64,000 nucleotides of DNA from Fischerella sp. CENA71 (lineage in GTDB: Bacteria; Cyanobacteriota; Cyanobacteriia; Cyanobacteriales; Nostocaceae): positions 237,719-301,718 of the forward strand of contig JANBVI010000004.1 of the NCBI GenBank assembly GCA_024239075.1, read 5' to 3'. Numbering within the stretch: position 1 is the first letter of the stretch; each line of letters opens with the position of its first letter. The position numbers and the translations under genes are program-made. Shown piece by piece: positions 52,112-61,587 of this stretch. Below the pieces are notes generated by a model. That model was not told the origin of the DNA, searched no databases, and saw nothing but the letters and a program-made list of their open reading frames with translations.

Positions 52112-52990
52112 ATGAGTCTACATAGTTTCTTAACAGATTTCTCCCTGGCTGAATTGTTTCAGATCGTAGACCAAGGAAGAAAATCTGGTTGTTTAATTGT
52201 TTGTAATTTACTATACGATCCTGCTTCAGCAGGTCAATCTCGATATTACTTTGTTTGGTTCCGAAAAGGATGTATTGTTGCTGCGGCAAATTGTTTAAAC
52301 AGCGAAGGTTTAATGAATCAAATAAAACAACGCAATTGGGTAAAGCCGCAAATAATAGATGAATATTATGCGATCGCACCAGCAACTATACCCTTTGGTT
52401 TACATCTCAAAACAGCAGGAATATTGAATGCTGAACAATTAAATTTACTATTTGCTCACCAACTACGTCAAATTCGGGAGCTTTTTGAAATTCAAAAAGG
52501 TGTATTCAGATTAGATAGCAAAGTAACTATACCTGGGAAAGAAATGACAGGGTTAAGTTTAAGCGCTATTGAAGTCGCTCTGATGGCTCTGAGAACGCTA
52601 AAAAACTGGGATGTTTTAGCTGATGCTCTCCCAAATATTAATTCGGCGATATGTAGCATTACCCAAAACAAACCTGATATTCATTTAAAAGCTTTAGAGT
52701 GGCAATTATGGGAATTTGCCAATGGTACTATTTCTTTAGGTGCGATCGCTAATCACCTGAATCAACCAACAAGCTTAGTTCAGCAAGCAGCTTTCCGGCT
52801 CAAGATAGCTGGTTTGATAGAGGAAATTCCACTTGAGACATCTATTCCAGAATTGAATGATTACCCTCTAGATGTTAACAGTGTAGACTCCTCTATTTTA
52901 CTAAATCAAAAATCCAGACAATCAGAAATGACAATTCTCAGCACTTCATTTTTGCACAATCTAGTTGGGTATTTAAAAAATAAAGTTTAA
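52112..52990 (+). CDS. DUF4388 (PATAN-like) domain protein, copy 2
   Basis: The 292-residue paralogue of the gene at 48699 starts MSLHSFLTDFSLAELFQIVDQGRKSGCLIVC, keeps the MTGLSLSAIEVALMALRTLKNWD block near residue 160 and the C-terminal WQLWEFANGTISLGAIANHLNQPTSLVQQAAF. It is free-standing: no GTPase gene follows, instead a decayed piece of a third copy. So a duplication of the cassette's first gene occurred and the rest was not copied or was lost. An earlier ATG at 52058 is not supported by the alignment. Confidence 0.85.
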   Translation: MSLHSFLTDFSLAELFQIVDQGRKSGCLIVCNLLYDPASAGQSRYYFVWFRKGCIVAAANCLNSEGLMNQIKQRNWVKPQIIDEYYAIAPATIPFGLHLKTAGILNAEQLNLLFAHQLRQIRELFEIQKGVFRLDSKVTIPGKEMTGLSLSAIEVALMALRTLKNWDVLADALPNINSAICSITQNKPDIHLKALEWQLWEFANGTISLGAIANHLNQPTSLVQQAAFRLKIAGLIEEIPLETSIPELNDYPLDVNSVDSSILLNQKSRQSEMTILSTSFLHNLVGYLKNKV

Positions 52991-53098
52991 GAATCATCCT
53001 AAATCATTTGTGAACAAAAACATCCCCGACTTTGCATAAATTATCAGGGATCTGACTTTCTTAATTTTCACAACTCCTAAACAGATAACTATCAACAG

Positions 53099-53182
53099 AT
53101 GACAGGATTGAGCTTGAAAGCAATTGAAGTAGCTTTGACGGCGTTGAAAAATCTGAAAAATTGTAAAAACAAAAATCAACTA
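53099..53182 (+). pseudogene. Fragment of a third DUF4388 gene
   Basis: The frame reads MTGLSLKAIEVALTALKNLK, which is the middle motif of copies 1 and 2 (MTGLSL.AIE.AL.AL..LK); it then drifts (NCKNKNQLPL) and stops in the neighbouring gene's region. No N- or C-terminal part is found, so this is a remnant. Confidence 0.75.
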
Positions 53183-53185
53183 CCA

Positions 53186-53596
53186 CTAACTAATTTCAGC
53201 CAAAGGTACAGGCTGCCAAACTTCTCCATATTTTTCCCGAAGAGCGTGCCAAGCTTCTACTTGCCCTGGTTCATACTCACCTGGTTTACCCCATTGTAAA
53301 AATAAACTCAAAGCAGATTCCTGCTTCTCGTCAAGTAACCGGATAGCGTATGTCGTGAAATTACCACGTTTTGCTTCACCTGTTTCAAATTTCACTTGAG
53401 TAATTTTGTCCATATTTAAGTGAAATTCAAAACCTTCTGTATGCATATTTGCGTATTTACCCTTAGGCAACTCTGCATAAAATAGCTTTTCGATTTTGCC
53501 CCGTGCTTCTAATACTGCGGCGCTACTAGTGACAATTAAACGCAAAGTCCCCAAAGTTTCGCAAGCTTCCAAAAATTCTTTTAATGTAGTAGTCAT
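53186..53596 (-). CDS. ChuX/HutX-like heme-utilisation family protein
   Basis: The 136-residue protein starts MTTTLKEFLEACETLGTLRLIV and has the ChuX/HugX-type strands EGFEFHLNMDKITQVKFETGEAKRGNFTTYAIRLLD near 53-88 and ESALSLFLQW near 92-101. Members of this fold bind heme or heme-like substrates in the cytoplasm; in cyanobacteria the family is widespread with no iron-uptake cluster near it, as here. It is on the same strand as phoH, separated by heptamer repeats. Family call from motif order; ligand not shown. Confidence 0.7.
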   Translation of the reverse strand: MTTTLKEFLEACETLGTLRLIVTSSAAVLEARGKIEKLFYAELPKGKYANMHTEGFEFHLNMDKITQVKFETGEAKRGNFTTYAIRLLDEKQESALSLFLQWGKPGEYEPGQVEAWHALREKYGEVWQPVPLAEIS

Positions 53597-53692
53597 AACT
53601 CAATTGTCCTTTGTCATTTGTCACATTGATCATTGGTCATAAGTCATTTGTCCTTAGTTAATAACTAATGACAAATGACCAATGACCATTTA
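53597..53692. repeat. Heptamer STRR
   Basis: GTCATTT, GTCATTG, ATAAGTC and CAATGAC-type heptamers in both orientations fill the gap between the ChuX-like gene and phoH. Confidence 0.75.
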
Positions 53693-54646
53693 CTATTTTT
53701 CATACTGTTCGTACGCATTAACAATACGTTGAACTAGGGAATGGCGCACAACATCTTTTTGGCTAAATTCACAAAAAGCAATTCCTTCAACATGTCTCAA
53801 AATCTTGATCGCCACTGTCAATCCAGATTCTTGATGTAATGGTAAATCGATTTGTGTAATGTCACCAGTTACCACCATCCGGGAGTTGAAACCCAAGCGA
53901 GTCAACACCATTTTCATCTGGGAAGCTGTCGTATTTTGAGCTTCATCCACAATCACAAAAGCATTATTGAGTGTGCGCCCCCGCATGTAAGCTAAAGGAG
54001 CAACTTCAATCACACCTCTTTCCATCAATGATGGTACTTTTTCTGGATCGATAAATTCATTAATCGCATCATAAAGTGGACGCAGATAAGGATTAACTTT
54101 TTGTTGCAAATCTCCTGGCAAAAAACCGAGTTTTTCACCTGCTTCAACAGCAGGACGAGTGAGAATCAGTTTTTCATACTGGTTAGCAAGCAGCGCCTGT
54201 ACTGCTACAACAACCGCCAAAAAAGTTTTACCCGTACCAGCAGGCCCGGTACAGAAAATCATGTCATGTTTGTGTAGGGCTTGGATGTATTGTTTTTGCC
54301 GAAATGTTTTGGCCCTGACTTCTTCGCCTCGCCGAGTTTTAGCTAAGACATCTTTTTGTAAATCTCGCAGTTCATCTTCTCGATGGGTGTCTAAAGCTTG
54401 ACGAGCTGTAAGAATATCAGCGCTAGAAACAATATTACCTTTGCTCCACAAATATTCGAGCGATCGCACTAATCGACTAGCTAAATCAACTTGTTTGTCT
54501 GTCCCAGAAATGTGTAATTCCTGTCCTCGCAGCACAAGTTTAGCACCTGTTTGCTTGGAAAGAATTTTGAGATTATCTTCTCCTTGTCCAGCTAGAGTGA
54601 TTGCACTTGCGATGTTCGGCAGTTCAATTGTTAAGGCATCTGCCAT
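53693..54646 (-). CDS. phoH: PhoH family ATPase
   Basis: The 317-residue P-loop protein has an N-terminal KH-like part (LKILSKQTGAKLVLRGQELHISG near 25-47), Walker A in MIFCTGPAGTGKTFLAVVVAVQAL near 130-153, LTRPAVEAGEKLGFLPGDLQQKV near 164-186, Walker B in VIVDEAQNTTASQMKM near 238-253 and a VVTGDITQIDLP motif. PhoH-like ATPases are linked to RNA metabolism and, in E. coli, phosphate starvation; the actual reaction is not settled. Length normal. Confidence 0.94.
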   Translation of the reverse strand: MADALTIELPNIASAITLAGQGEDNLKILSKQTGAKLVLRGQELHISGTDKQVDLASRLVRSLEYLWSKGNIVSSADILTARQALDTHREDELRDLQKDVLAKTRRGEEVRAKTFRQKQYIQALHKHDMIFCTGPAGTGKTFLAVVVAVQALLANQYEKLILTRPAVEAGEKLGFLPGDLQQKVNPYLRPLYDAINEFIDPEKVPSLMERGVIEVAPLAYMRGRTLNNAFVIVDEAQNTTASQMKMVLTRLGFNSRMVVTGDITQIDLPLHQESGLTVAIKILRHVEGIAFCEFSQKDVVRHSLVQRIVNAYEQYEK

Positions 54647-54757
54647 AGTATGTACTGTATGATTAATATCTTAAGATTGACAGAAATGATTGTTCTAATT
54701 AGGAATTTGGAATTAAGTCTTTTATTCTTAACCAATAAAAATCATTTGCAAACTATA

Positions 54758-54795
54758 CAAAAGCCCACCCCTCTTTAGGGGTCTTTAGGGGTGGG
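54758..54795 (-). terminator. Intrinsic terminator of rpsU
   Basis: CCCACCCCT at 54764-54772 pairs with AGGGGTGGG at 54787-54795; on the minus strand the stem is followed by CTTTTG. It is 60 bases past the rpsU stop. Confidence 0.75.
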
Positions 54796-54856
54796 AACGT
54801 CAAACCTCTCTATTTTTTCTAGATTTGACTACAAAAACTATTGAAAGTATTTGATC

Positions 54857-55033
54857 TTAGTAACGACTACCTTTACGTGCAGCCTCCTCTTTGCGCTTAC
54901 GGCGCAGACTAGGTTTTTCGTCTCTTTCTCGGCGCTTGACTTCAGATAAAATACCAGCCTTTTGAATTTTCTTTTTAAAGCGTCTTAGTGCCGATTCAAT
55001 TGATTCGTTTTCACCTAAACGGACTTCAGCCAC
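54857..55033 (-). CDS. rpsU: 30S ribosomal protein S21
   Basis: The 58-residue basic protein from GTG 55033 starts [19 protein letters not shown] and continues [18 protein letters not shown], ends [10 protein letters not shown]. It is full-length S21 of the small ribosomal subunit, with the many Arg/Lys of the C-terminus. GGAGGT lies 11 bases upstream of the GTG. Single gene between phoH and the rpsP operon, with its own terminator. Confidence 0.96.
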   Translation of the reverse strand: MAEVRLGENESIESALRRFKKKIQKAGILSEVKRRERDEKPSLRRKRKEEAARKGSRY

Positions 55034-55413
55034 TCTCTAGTTTCACCTCCTTAACAGAGATTATCTGAGTCATCCGATTTTGGATTTTAGATTACTCTAC
55101 CCCTGCGGGGAACACTACGTGAACGATAAGCCGCCCATAGACGCCTTGCGGCTTCCCGTTAGGGTAGGGCGTTTATGGATTTTGGATTTTAGACTTCGTC
55201 GTGAGCGCTACTTCGACAAGGCTCAGTACAAGTCAGTCGAACGATTTTGGATTTACTTCATAGATAAATCTGGAGGCTTGTACCATCAAAGAATTATTGG
55301 TCACTTACTTTACAAACAAACCGCAAGTAATACTTAACTGGTTTTTACTAGCGGCAAGTTTGATCTTGAATCTAATGATCGTATTAGGTGAGGGGGTTAC
55401 TCCTAATAAAGGA
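55034..55413. other. Intergenic with interspersed repeats
   Basis: TTTGGATTTTAGA occurs three times (near 55077, 55175, 55241). Between them sits a GC-rich patch (GATAAGCCGCCCATAGACGCC, read in parts) that is common style in Nostocales spacers. A hairpin TTACTCC/GGAGTAA is near 55397-55417. No gene. Confidence 0.5.
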
Positions 55414-55443
55414 GTAAAAAAACACAATCATTTTGTTGATTGT
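55414..55443 (-). terminator. Intrinsic terminator of the rpsP-KH operon
   Basis: On the minus strand the stem ACAATCA / TGATTGT (loop of six bases) is followed by GTTTTTTTAC. It lies 28 bases after the KH gene stop. Confidence 0.75.
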
Positions 55444-55470
55444 TAACCCCATTTTTTCTTTAGTTAAGAC

Positions 55471-55899
55471 CTAGCGGGAACGAGATTTGATTACAGGACG
55501 GCTTCCGTTAACGCGTCTTTCTCTTGATTTAGGAGGCAATCGCTCTTCTCCCTCATCTTCAAAAGCAGCGCTCTCTCGACCAACACCATTACTGCCATAG
55601 ATATCTAAGTATACTGAGTGACCAGCAGCTTCAGCAGCAGCAGCGATGACTGTACGAATCGCCTGGATATTACGTCCTCCGCGACCAAACACTTTACCTT
55701 TGTCTGTGCTTTCAAAAGCGATGCGAATCCAAGCCCGCTTACGAGTGTGATACATTTCACAATCGATGCTCAAAGACTCAGGAAATTCTAAAAACGGCTG
55801 CATCAAAAAACGTACTAACCCAACGTAGTCAGGACTTACTGTTGGGGATTTTGTGACAAATTTAGGAAGCGGCTTTTGCACTGACCTGTTCAAAGACAT
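55471..55899 (-). CDS. KH-domain RNA-binding protein
   Basis: The 142-residue protein from ATG 55899 starts [19 protein letters not shown]; this start overlaps rpsP by 38 bases, and the longer frame to 55992 would lie inside rpsP and is rejected. [25 protein letters not shown] leads into the KH core, with the GxxG element [22 protein letters not shown] near 87-108. The acidic and Arg-rich tail ([17 protein letters not shown]) is special to cyanobacteria. KhpA-like proteins bind RNA and work with rpsP-linked translation or cell-wall control; here its role is inferred from place. Confidence 0.85.
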   Translation of the reverse strand: MSLNRSVQKPLPKFVTKSPTVSPDYVGLVRFLMQPFLEFPESLSIDCEMYHTRKRAWIRIAFESTDKGKVFGRGGRNIQAIRTVIAAAAEAAGHSVYLDIYGSNGVGRESAAFEDEGEERLPPKSRERRVNGSRPVIKSRSR

Positions 55900-56122
55900 T
55901 AGCTTTCTGTAGGATGCGACGCACGGTGTCACTTGGTTGAGCACCTTGTTGTAGTCGCTTGACGATGCCGGGAACATCCAGTCGTACTTCATCGGTTCTG
56001 GGGTTATAATATCCCAGTTCTTCTAGAGGACGACCATCGCGGCGAGCAAGGCTGTTAATAGCAATTATGCGATAGCTCGCTTCCCGCTTTTTTCCGTATC
56101 GTTTCAAGCGCAGTTTAATCAT
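55862..56122 (-). CDS. rpsP: 30S ribosomal protein S16
   Basis: The 86-residue protein starts [19 protein letters not shown] and has [26 protein letters not shown] near 28-53, the standard S16 sequence. It is the first gene of an rpsP-KH pair and lies downstream of ffh on the same strand (483-base gap with repeats), the common ffh-rpsP order. Confidence 0.97.
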   Translation of the reverse strand: MIKLRLKRYGKKREASYRIIAINSLARRDGRPLEELGYYNPRTDEVRLDVPGIVKRLQQGAQPSDTVRRILQKANVFEQVSAKAAS

Positions 56123-56605
56123 GATTGAGAGACTTTTCTCCTATTGTTAGCAACGAGTTTGCAGATAATTGATGAGGATTTGGGGCAGGGGGAAAGAGAA
56201 ATGCTTAAAAGGGATTAATTTTCCTTTTTTTTCTCTTTTACCCGACGCTGGCAAGAGCAGTTTTTGTAAGAGCTTGAATTTGCTCATTATTTTGTGCTAG
56301 TTCCTCTTTCTTAAAGAGGATCACAAATTGCAGTGCCAGAATGCTAATTTTAGCACTTGCATAAGCTTAACTGCTATTGGTCAATTGTCCTACTCTACGA
56401 GAAGCCCTTCGGGTTCGCAGTCGCACTCTACGAGAAGCCGCTAACGCGTCTACATGGGGGAAACCCCCAAGACCGCGCTGTCTCGCCGCTTGCGCGTCTA
56501 TGTCATTTGTCCTTTGTTATTTGTCATTTTATTTGTCAAAAGCCAATGACTAATGACTAATGACTAATGACCAATGACCAACGACCAATGACCAATGACC
56601 AATGA
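56123..56605. repeat. Spacer with STRR and interspersed repeats
   Basis: CTCTACGAGAAGCC occurs twice (near 56393 and 56427), then 56505-56605 is almost pure ATGACTA/ATGACCA/ATTTGTC heptamers (about 12 units). No ORF with coding character. Confidence 0.75.
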
Positions 56606-58072
56606 CTATAAATTACCAAAGCCTTTCTTTTTTTTATCCTTTTTGGGCTTCTTTTTGGTACTAGCACCGCCACTATAACCCCGCCATCCGGGAGGAGCAG
56701 GACGATTGCCACCAGCAGCTAGGGGATTGCCCATACCGCCACCGCCGCCAAACATTCCCGGCATACCAGGAAAGCTACCTTGACCCATTTGCTGCATGAG
56801 AGAACGCATTTTTTGGAAGTCACTTACTAGCTTACTGACATCCGCTTCTTTATAACCACTTCCACCCGCAATTCGTCGTCGCCGACTAGGCGAACTAGAT
56901 AATAAATCTGGATTTTTGCGTTCTTCTTGGGTCATGGAATTAATCATTGCTTCACAGCGCTTAAGCTGAGTTTCCCCCTGTTGCAGCTGATCATTGCTAA
57001 GTTTGTTCATCCCCGGAATTAATTTCAGGATACCGCCCAAGGAACCCATGTTTTTTAGCAAGCGCAGTTGCTTGAGAAAATCGGTAAAGTCGAACTTAGC
57101 CGCCAAAATTTTCTCTTGCATTTTCTCGGCATCAGCCAAGTCAAATTCTTCTTGGGCTTTTTCCACCAAAGTGAGAACATCACCCATACCGAGAATTCGT
57201 GAAGCCATGCGCTCAGGATAAAATGGTTGCAAGGCTTCGACTTTCTCACCGACACCAACAAACTTAATTGGCGCTCCTGAGATACGTCGTACTGATAACG
57301 CTGCCCCTCCACGGCTATCACCATCCAGCTTGGTAAGAATTGCACCAGTAATACCAATTTGTTCGTGAAAAGTGCGAGTCAGATTAGCTGCTTCTTGACC
57401 AGTCATGGCGTCCACAACCAAAAGGGTTTCGTGGGGTTGGACGACTTCTTTGATCTGGGCTAGTTCCGCCATCATATCTGCGTCTATTTGCAGACGACCA
57501 GCAGTATCAATAATTACAGTATCAATATTTTCTGCTCTGCCACGCTCTACACCTAAACGAGCAATTTCTACGGGATCAGCATCAGATCCCATTTCAAACA
57601 CTGGTACGTCAATTTGTTTACCAAGTGTCACTAATTGTTCGATCGCAGCTGGACGGTAAACGTCTGTTGCTACCATCAAACAAGTACGATCTATTTTGCG
57701 GAGGTGTAAAGCCAGTTTAGCGGTAGCAGTGGTTTTACCAGTTCCCTGCAACCCAGCCATTAAAACTATCGTGGGTTGATTTTGTGCTTGTTCTAGGGGT
57801 ACATTTGTTTCCCCCATTACCTGCACCAATTCATCGTAAACGATTTTGATGAACTGTTGGTCAGGACGCACCCCAGTAATAACCTCGGCTCCCTGCGCCT
57901 TCGCTTCGACTTCGTTAATAAACTCTTTAACTACCTGGAGATTGACATCTGCTTCCAGCAAGGCGCGGCGGACTTCCCGTAAAGCATCCTGAATATTAGA
58001 TTGGGAAATTTTGTCCTGTCCCCGCAGTTTTTTCCAAGCAGCTTCTAAACGGTCAGCAAGTGCATCAAACAT
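56606..58072 (-). CDS. ffh: Signal recognition particle protein Ffh
   Basis: The 488-residue GTPase binds 4.5S RNA and signal sequences and targets membrane proteins. The N domain (LADRLEAAWKKLRGQDKIS) is followed by the G domain: GLQGTGKTTATAKLALHLRK near 108-127, DTAGRLQIDADMM near 189, TKLDGDSRGGAALSVRRISG near 247-266; then the M domain with Met-rich and Gly-rich end (MRSLMQQMGQGSFPGMPGMFGGGGGMG) and Lys-rich C-terminus. Full length. The Gly/Met tail is usual for cyanobacterial Ffh. Confidence 0.97.
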   Translation of the reverse strand: MFDALADRLEAAWKKLRGQDKISQSNIQDALREVRRALLEADVNLQVVKEFINEVEAKAQGAEVITGVRPDQQFIKIVYDELVQVMGETNVPLEQAQNQPTIVLMAGLQGTGKTTATAKLALHLRKIDRTCLMVATDVYRPAAIEQLVTLGKQIDVPVFEMGSDADPVEIARLGVERGRAENIDTVIIDTAGRLQIDADMMAELAQIKEVVQPHETLLVVDAMTGQEAANLTRTFHEQIGITGAILTKLDGDSRGGAALSVRRISGAPIKFVGVGEKVEALQPFYPERMASRILGMGDVLTLVEKAQEEFDLADAEKMQEKILAAKFDFTDFLKQLRLLKNMGSLGGILKLIPGMNKLSNDQLQQGETQLKRCEAMINSMTQEERKNPDLLSSSPSRRRRIAGGSGYKEADVSKLVSDFQKMRSLMQQMGQGSFPGMPGMFGGGGGMGNPLAAGGNRPAPPGWRGYSGGASTKKKPKKDKKKKGFGNL

Positions 58073-58600
58073 AGTGACTAAATTTGTTTACAAGTAGTTA
58101 GCTAGTGATAATATCTCTATACACACTAAGCATTAAGGGGCTTCAAAGGATTTTAGCGGCTTTTACCTGAGACAGACTCTAGCCAATTCTAAATTACTAA
58201 ACCAGAAATTCTGGTAAAGTTTGAAGTTACTATTTACCAGCTTAGTAGTTTTGCTCGCATAGAAAAAAATAAAATTTCCCTATTGACATCTGGCAGTTTT
58301 CCGAAAAAAGTGGTAAAAATTACTACTAGATATCATGGGTCAGCGCCTACCAGTTTATGCTTAATTCATTTTGTAATTGCCGAGCCGAGATGCTTATCAT
58401 ACATATTTTTGAATTAAGTAATAAATTCTGCAAAAAAATTTTCTAACTTTAATATTTAATTGGGACACAGAGCCATTATTTTTTATTTTATAAAGAAATA
58501 GTAGTAAACCTATACTAGATTGAGTCTAGTAGGTTTTGACTTGTTCCCATAAGAAAATACTTGTTTTTTCACTCATAGTTACCTTTGAGGTTAATTTGAG
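58073..58600. other. Intergenic, AT-rich
   Basis: Divergent promoter region of ffh and the large pentapeptide gene. No ORF, RNA or repeat recognised. GAGG lies 11 bases before the GTG at 58601. Confidence 0.45.
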
Positions 58601-59941
58601 GTGATTTTTATTAAAGCAATGGAGTATTCAAGCATGATTATAGCCAACCGTAAAAATAACAATCATAATGATGAAGCTATAGTCAGACTGATTTCATTAG
58701 TCAAACAAATAGCTTTGGTTGGCTTAGGTTTTATCGTTATGTTATTGCTCACAAATGGTCAGCCATCATTTCCGATAATAATTTTAAGTTTCTTTGTAGC
58801 CATATTAGTTATTAATTGGAATAAAAAAAGGTTGCTTAATAAAAGCAATCAATCACTATTACATACTTCTTCTGATTATAATTTCATGCTCGATAATCTT
58901 TTGGAAAATACCAATGGAAATCATACCAAAAATAACCAATCTCAAGAATTGGATATAAACAAGAATACACTTAAAAATTTTTTAAATAAAGAAATGATAA
59001 ATCAAGATTTAAACAAAAGCTTAATTCTTGCTAATTTAACCAATGCTGAATTAGTGGGTGTTAATTTTAGTAATGTTTACCTAAATGGTGCTAACCTCAG
59101 TGGTGCTAACCTCAGTGGTGCCAATCTCAGCTACGCTAACCTCAGCGATGCTAACCTTTGCGGTACAAAGCTGGCGATCGCTCAGTTAGTAAGCGCTAAT
59201 CTCAGTAGCGTTAAACTCATAGGTGCTGATCTGAGCAATGCGAATCTGCAACATGCTAATCTTAGCGCTGCCAACTTGAGCAATGCTCAATTGGTAGGCG
59301 TAAATCTCAGTAGTGCCAACCTCAGTGATGCTCGGTTCATAGATGCAAATCTGACTAATGCTAATCTCAGTGGTGTGTACCTGTGGAATGGCAATCTGAA
59401 TCATGCTCAATTAGTAGATACGGACTTGAGTAATGCTTATATGAACAGCGCAAAATTGAATCAAGCCAATCTTAGCTGTGCTGTTCTCAAAAATGCTCAA
59501 TTGAGTAGTGCCAAAATGAGAAATGCTAACTTGAAAAACGCCAATCTAAATGGTACACAGCTGGTGGGTGCCAGATTAGATCATGCCAACCTAGAAGGCG
59601 CTAATTTAGAAAATGCAAATTTAGAAGGTGCTAACTTAAATGGGGCTAATTTGAGGGGTGTAAATTTAAAGTCTGTCAAAATCAACGAAGCAACAAAATT
59701 AGATTATAAATGGCGTTTAATTTGGGAAATTTTAAATCTTAAAAATAAGCGCACAGATTTAAGAAATGCCGATTTCGAGGATGCAAATCTTCAAGGTGCT
59801 GACTTGAGAAATACTGATTTAAGTAATGTGAAATTCACGCGAGCAAAAGTTGATCATGCTCTGTTTGGCTCTAATCAGGGTCTTTCTGTAGAAATGAGGC
59901 TAGAGTTAAAACTCAGAGGAGCAGTGTTTGAAGATGAATAA
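58601..59941 (+). CDS. Large membrane-anchored pentapeptide-repeat protein
   Basis: The 446-residue protein starts at GTG 58601 (MIFIKAMEYSSMIIANRK), with ATG 58619 as alternative. Two close hydrophobic segments (IALVGLGFIVMLLLTNG and IIILSFFVAILVINW) form a membrane hairpin at about 40-85; then from residue 145 to about 360 there are more than 40 pentapeptides of ANLS(G/N/S/D) type, an interruption (KINEATKLDYKWRLIWEIL) and a short second block. The unit biased to Ser at the third place (LSGANLSGANLS) is typical of this cyanobacterial class. Role unknown. Confidence 0.82.
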   Translation: MIFIKAMEYSSMIIANRKNNNHNDEAIVRLISLVKQIALVGLGFIVMLLLTNGQPSFPIIILSFFVAILVINWNKKRLLNKSNQSLLHTSSDYNFMLDNLLENTNGNHTKNNQSQELDINKNTLKNFLNKEMINQDLNKSLILANLTNAELVGVNFSNVYLNGANLSGANLSGANLSYANLSDANLCGTKLAIAQLVSANLSSVKLIGADLSNANLQHANLSAANLSNAQLVGVNLSSANLSDARFIDANLTNANLSGVYLWNGNLNHAQLVDTDLSNAYMNSAKLNQANLSCAVLKNAQLSSAKMRNANLKNANLNGTQLVGARLDHANLEGANLENANLEGANLNGANLRGVNLKSVKINEATKLDYKWRLIWEILNLKNKRTDLRNADFEDANLQGADLRNTDLSNVKFTRAKVDHALFGSNQGLSVEMRLELKLRGAVFEDE

Positions 59942-59985
59942 AAAGCCCTCAAATATTCAAGCACTAAAGTGCTTACTACAAACCA

Positions 59986-61368
59986 TTAACTACAAACTAA
60001 TTCTTCTACTGTATTAGCATCAGTTGGCAAAGCCTCTGTTAGTACTTCCCTGCCATTTTCTGTAACTAAGACATCATCTTCAATGCGAATACCACGTACA
60101 TCAGCAAACTGAGATAAACGCTCCCAGTTGACTGTGTATTGGTATGTAGAACGTACTTCTTGATTATTGATAATCGCTGGGACTTGATAAAAACCAGGTT
60201 CAATTGTTACTAACATACCTGGTTGCAAAGGACGATTTAAACGGAGATAACTTAAACCAAAGCGATCGCTCCTTTCTCGTCCTGGTTCATATCCAGCTAA
60301 ATCTCCCAAATCTTCCATATCATGGACATCCAAACCCAGCAAATGACCAATACCGTGAGGAAAAAATAAGGAATGAGCATTCCTTTCTACCAGATTTTCG
60401 GCATCTCCTTGCAAAATGCCTAAATCCACCAAACCCTGAGCAATTACAGTACAAGCCAACAGATGAATATCCTGGTACTCTACACCAGGACGCACCTGGG
60501 CAATGCAGGCGTCATGAGCTGCCAAGACGACATCATATATATCCCTTTGGGTAGATGAAAATTTTCCACTCACAGGCCAAGTACGAGTAACATCACTTGC
60601 CCAACCCATTTCTGTTTCAGCACCAACATCAGCAAGTAATAAATCACCCGGTTGTATGGAGTGGTGATACTGTTCGTTATGCAAAACTTCACCGTGAACA
60701 GTCACAATACTGTGGTAAGCAGTAGTCATATTCTGGGCAAGAATCACTTTTTCCATCGCTGCGCGTACTTCTGCTTCGATTTTGGCACTCGGTGTTGCGG
60801 CCATACCTGCTTTATGTGCCTCAACGCTGACAGCAGCAGCTGTTCGCAATTCGGCTAGCGCTTGTTGATCGTGCGTCAGGCGTAACTCGATGATCGCTTG
60901 GGCTAACTCTAAATCAATGCCTTGCAACTGATGTCGTGGTAAAATCCATCTGTTCAACAGTTGTGACTGTTGTGTCCAAGTGGCTGGATCTTGGACAGGA
61001 ATTGTTGCTACTCCTTCTAAATATGACTCTAATTCTGCCATTGGATGGGCAACATCTGCCCCAATTTGAGTGGCTATATATTCTCGATTGGGCATTTCAC
61101 CATGCCAGAGAGCGCTACTAGGTGCGGGATCATCAATGAATAGTTCCAGCTTACCTGCTTCGAGGCGAATGGCAGCATTCACAAGCGGTAATCCTGCAAA
61201 GTAAAGGAAATGACTGCTAGCCCGGAAAGGAAAAACATTGGCTGGATAATTGCGGGGAATACTAGTTCCTGACCAGAGAATAACTGGAAAATCAATCCGA
61301 GTAGCTAATTTTTGTCTGCGGTGACGTAGAGTCTCAATCAGGGAATTACAGGTTTGATGGATGGACAT
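59986..61368 (-). CDS. pepP: Xaa-Pro aminopeptidase (aminopeptidase P)
   Basis: The 460-residue metalloprotease removes N-terminal residues before proline. The N domain is of the aminopeptidase-P type (ANVFPFRASSHFLYFAGLP, FIDDPAPSSALWHGEMP). The pita-bread catalytic domain shows LLADVGAETEMGWASDVTRTWPVSG near 256-280 (two metal Asp), FFPHGIGHLLGLDVHDMED near 342-360 (metal His), LVTIEPGFY near 396-404 (Glu) and GIRIEDDVLVTENG near 430-443 (Glu). Needs two Mn. Full length and single. Confidence 0.95.
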   Translation of the reverse strand: MSIHQTCNSLIETLRHRRQKLATRIDFPVILWSGTSIPRNYPANVFPFRASSHFLYFAGLPLVNAAIRLEAGKLELFIDDPAPSSALWHGEMPNREYIATQIGADVAHPMAELESYLEGVATIPVQDPATWTQQSQLLNRWILPRHQLQGIDLELAQAIIELRLTHDQQALAELRTAAAVSVEAHKAGMAATPSAKIEAEVRAAMEKVILAQNMTTAYHSIVTVHGEVLHNEQYHHSIQPGDLLLADVGAETEMGWASDVTRTWPVSGKFSSTQRDIYDVVLAAHDACIAQVRPGVEYQDIHLLACTVIAQGLVDLGILQGDAENLVERNAHSLFFPHGIGHLLGLDVHDMEDLGDLAGYEPGRERSDRFGLSYLRLNRPLQPGMLVTIEPGFYQVPAIINNQEVRSTYQYTVNWERLSQFADVRGIRIEDDVLVTENGREVLTEALPTDANTVEELVCS

Positions 61369-61587
61369 CGTAGGGATTAGGGATCGGGGATCAGGGATTC
61401 TGAATATTTGATCGAAAAAATATTTGGAATTTAAAGATGGAGTAACTTTAGTAACAAAGAGTCAAACAGCTTTATTTTTCTTTAATTTTAGCTAGTATCG
61501 TCAATTTACTGAATATTGCTAATATCAATCTGGAATCTTGTTATGTATATTTGTAGCTTTGTATAAACACTAACTAGACTTGGCATT

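Noticed and set aside
53019-53060. Terminator after DUF4388 copy 2 (CATCCCCGAC...GGGATCTG)
   Set aside because: Arms are imperfect and shorter than the similar palindrome at 36381, with no T-run; not strong enough.
55862-55992. Longer start of the KH protein at 55992
   Set aside because: It would place 31 codons inside rpsP in another frame, with sequence unlike the family. ATG 55899 is preferred.
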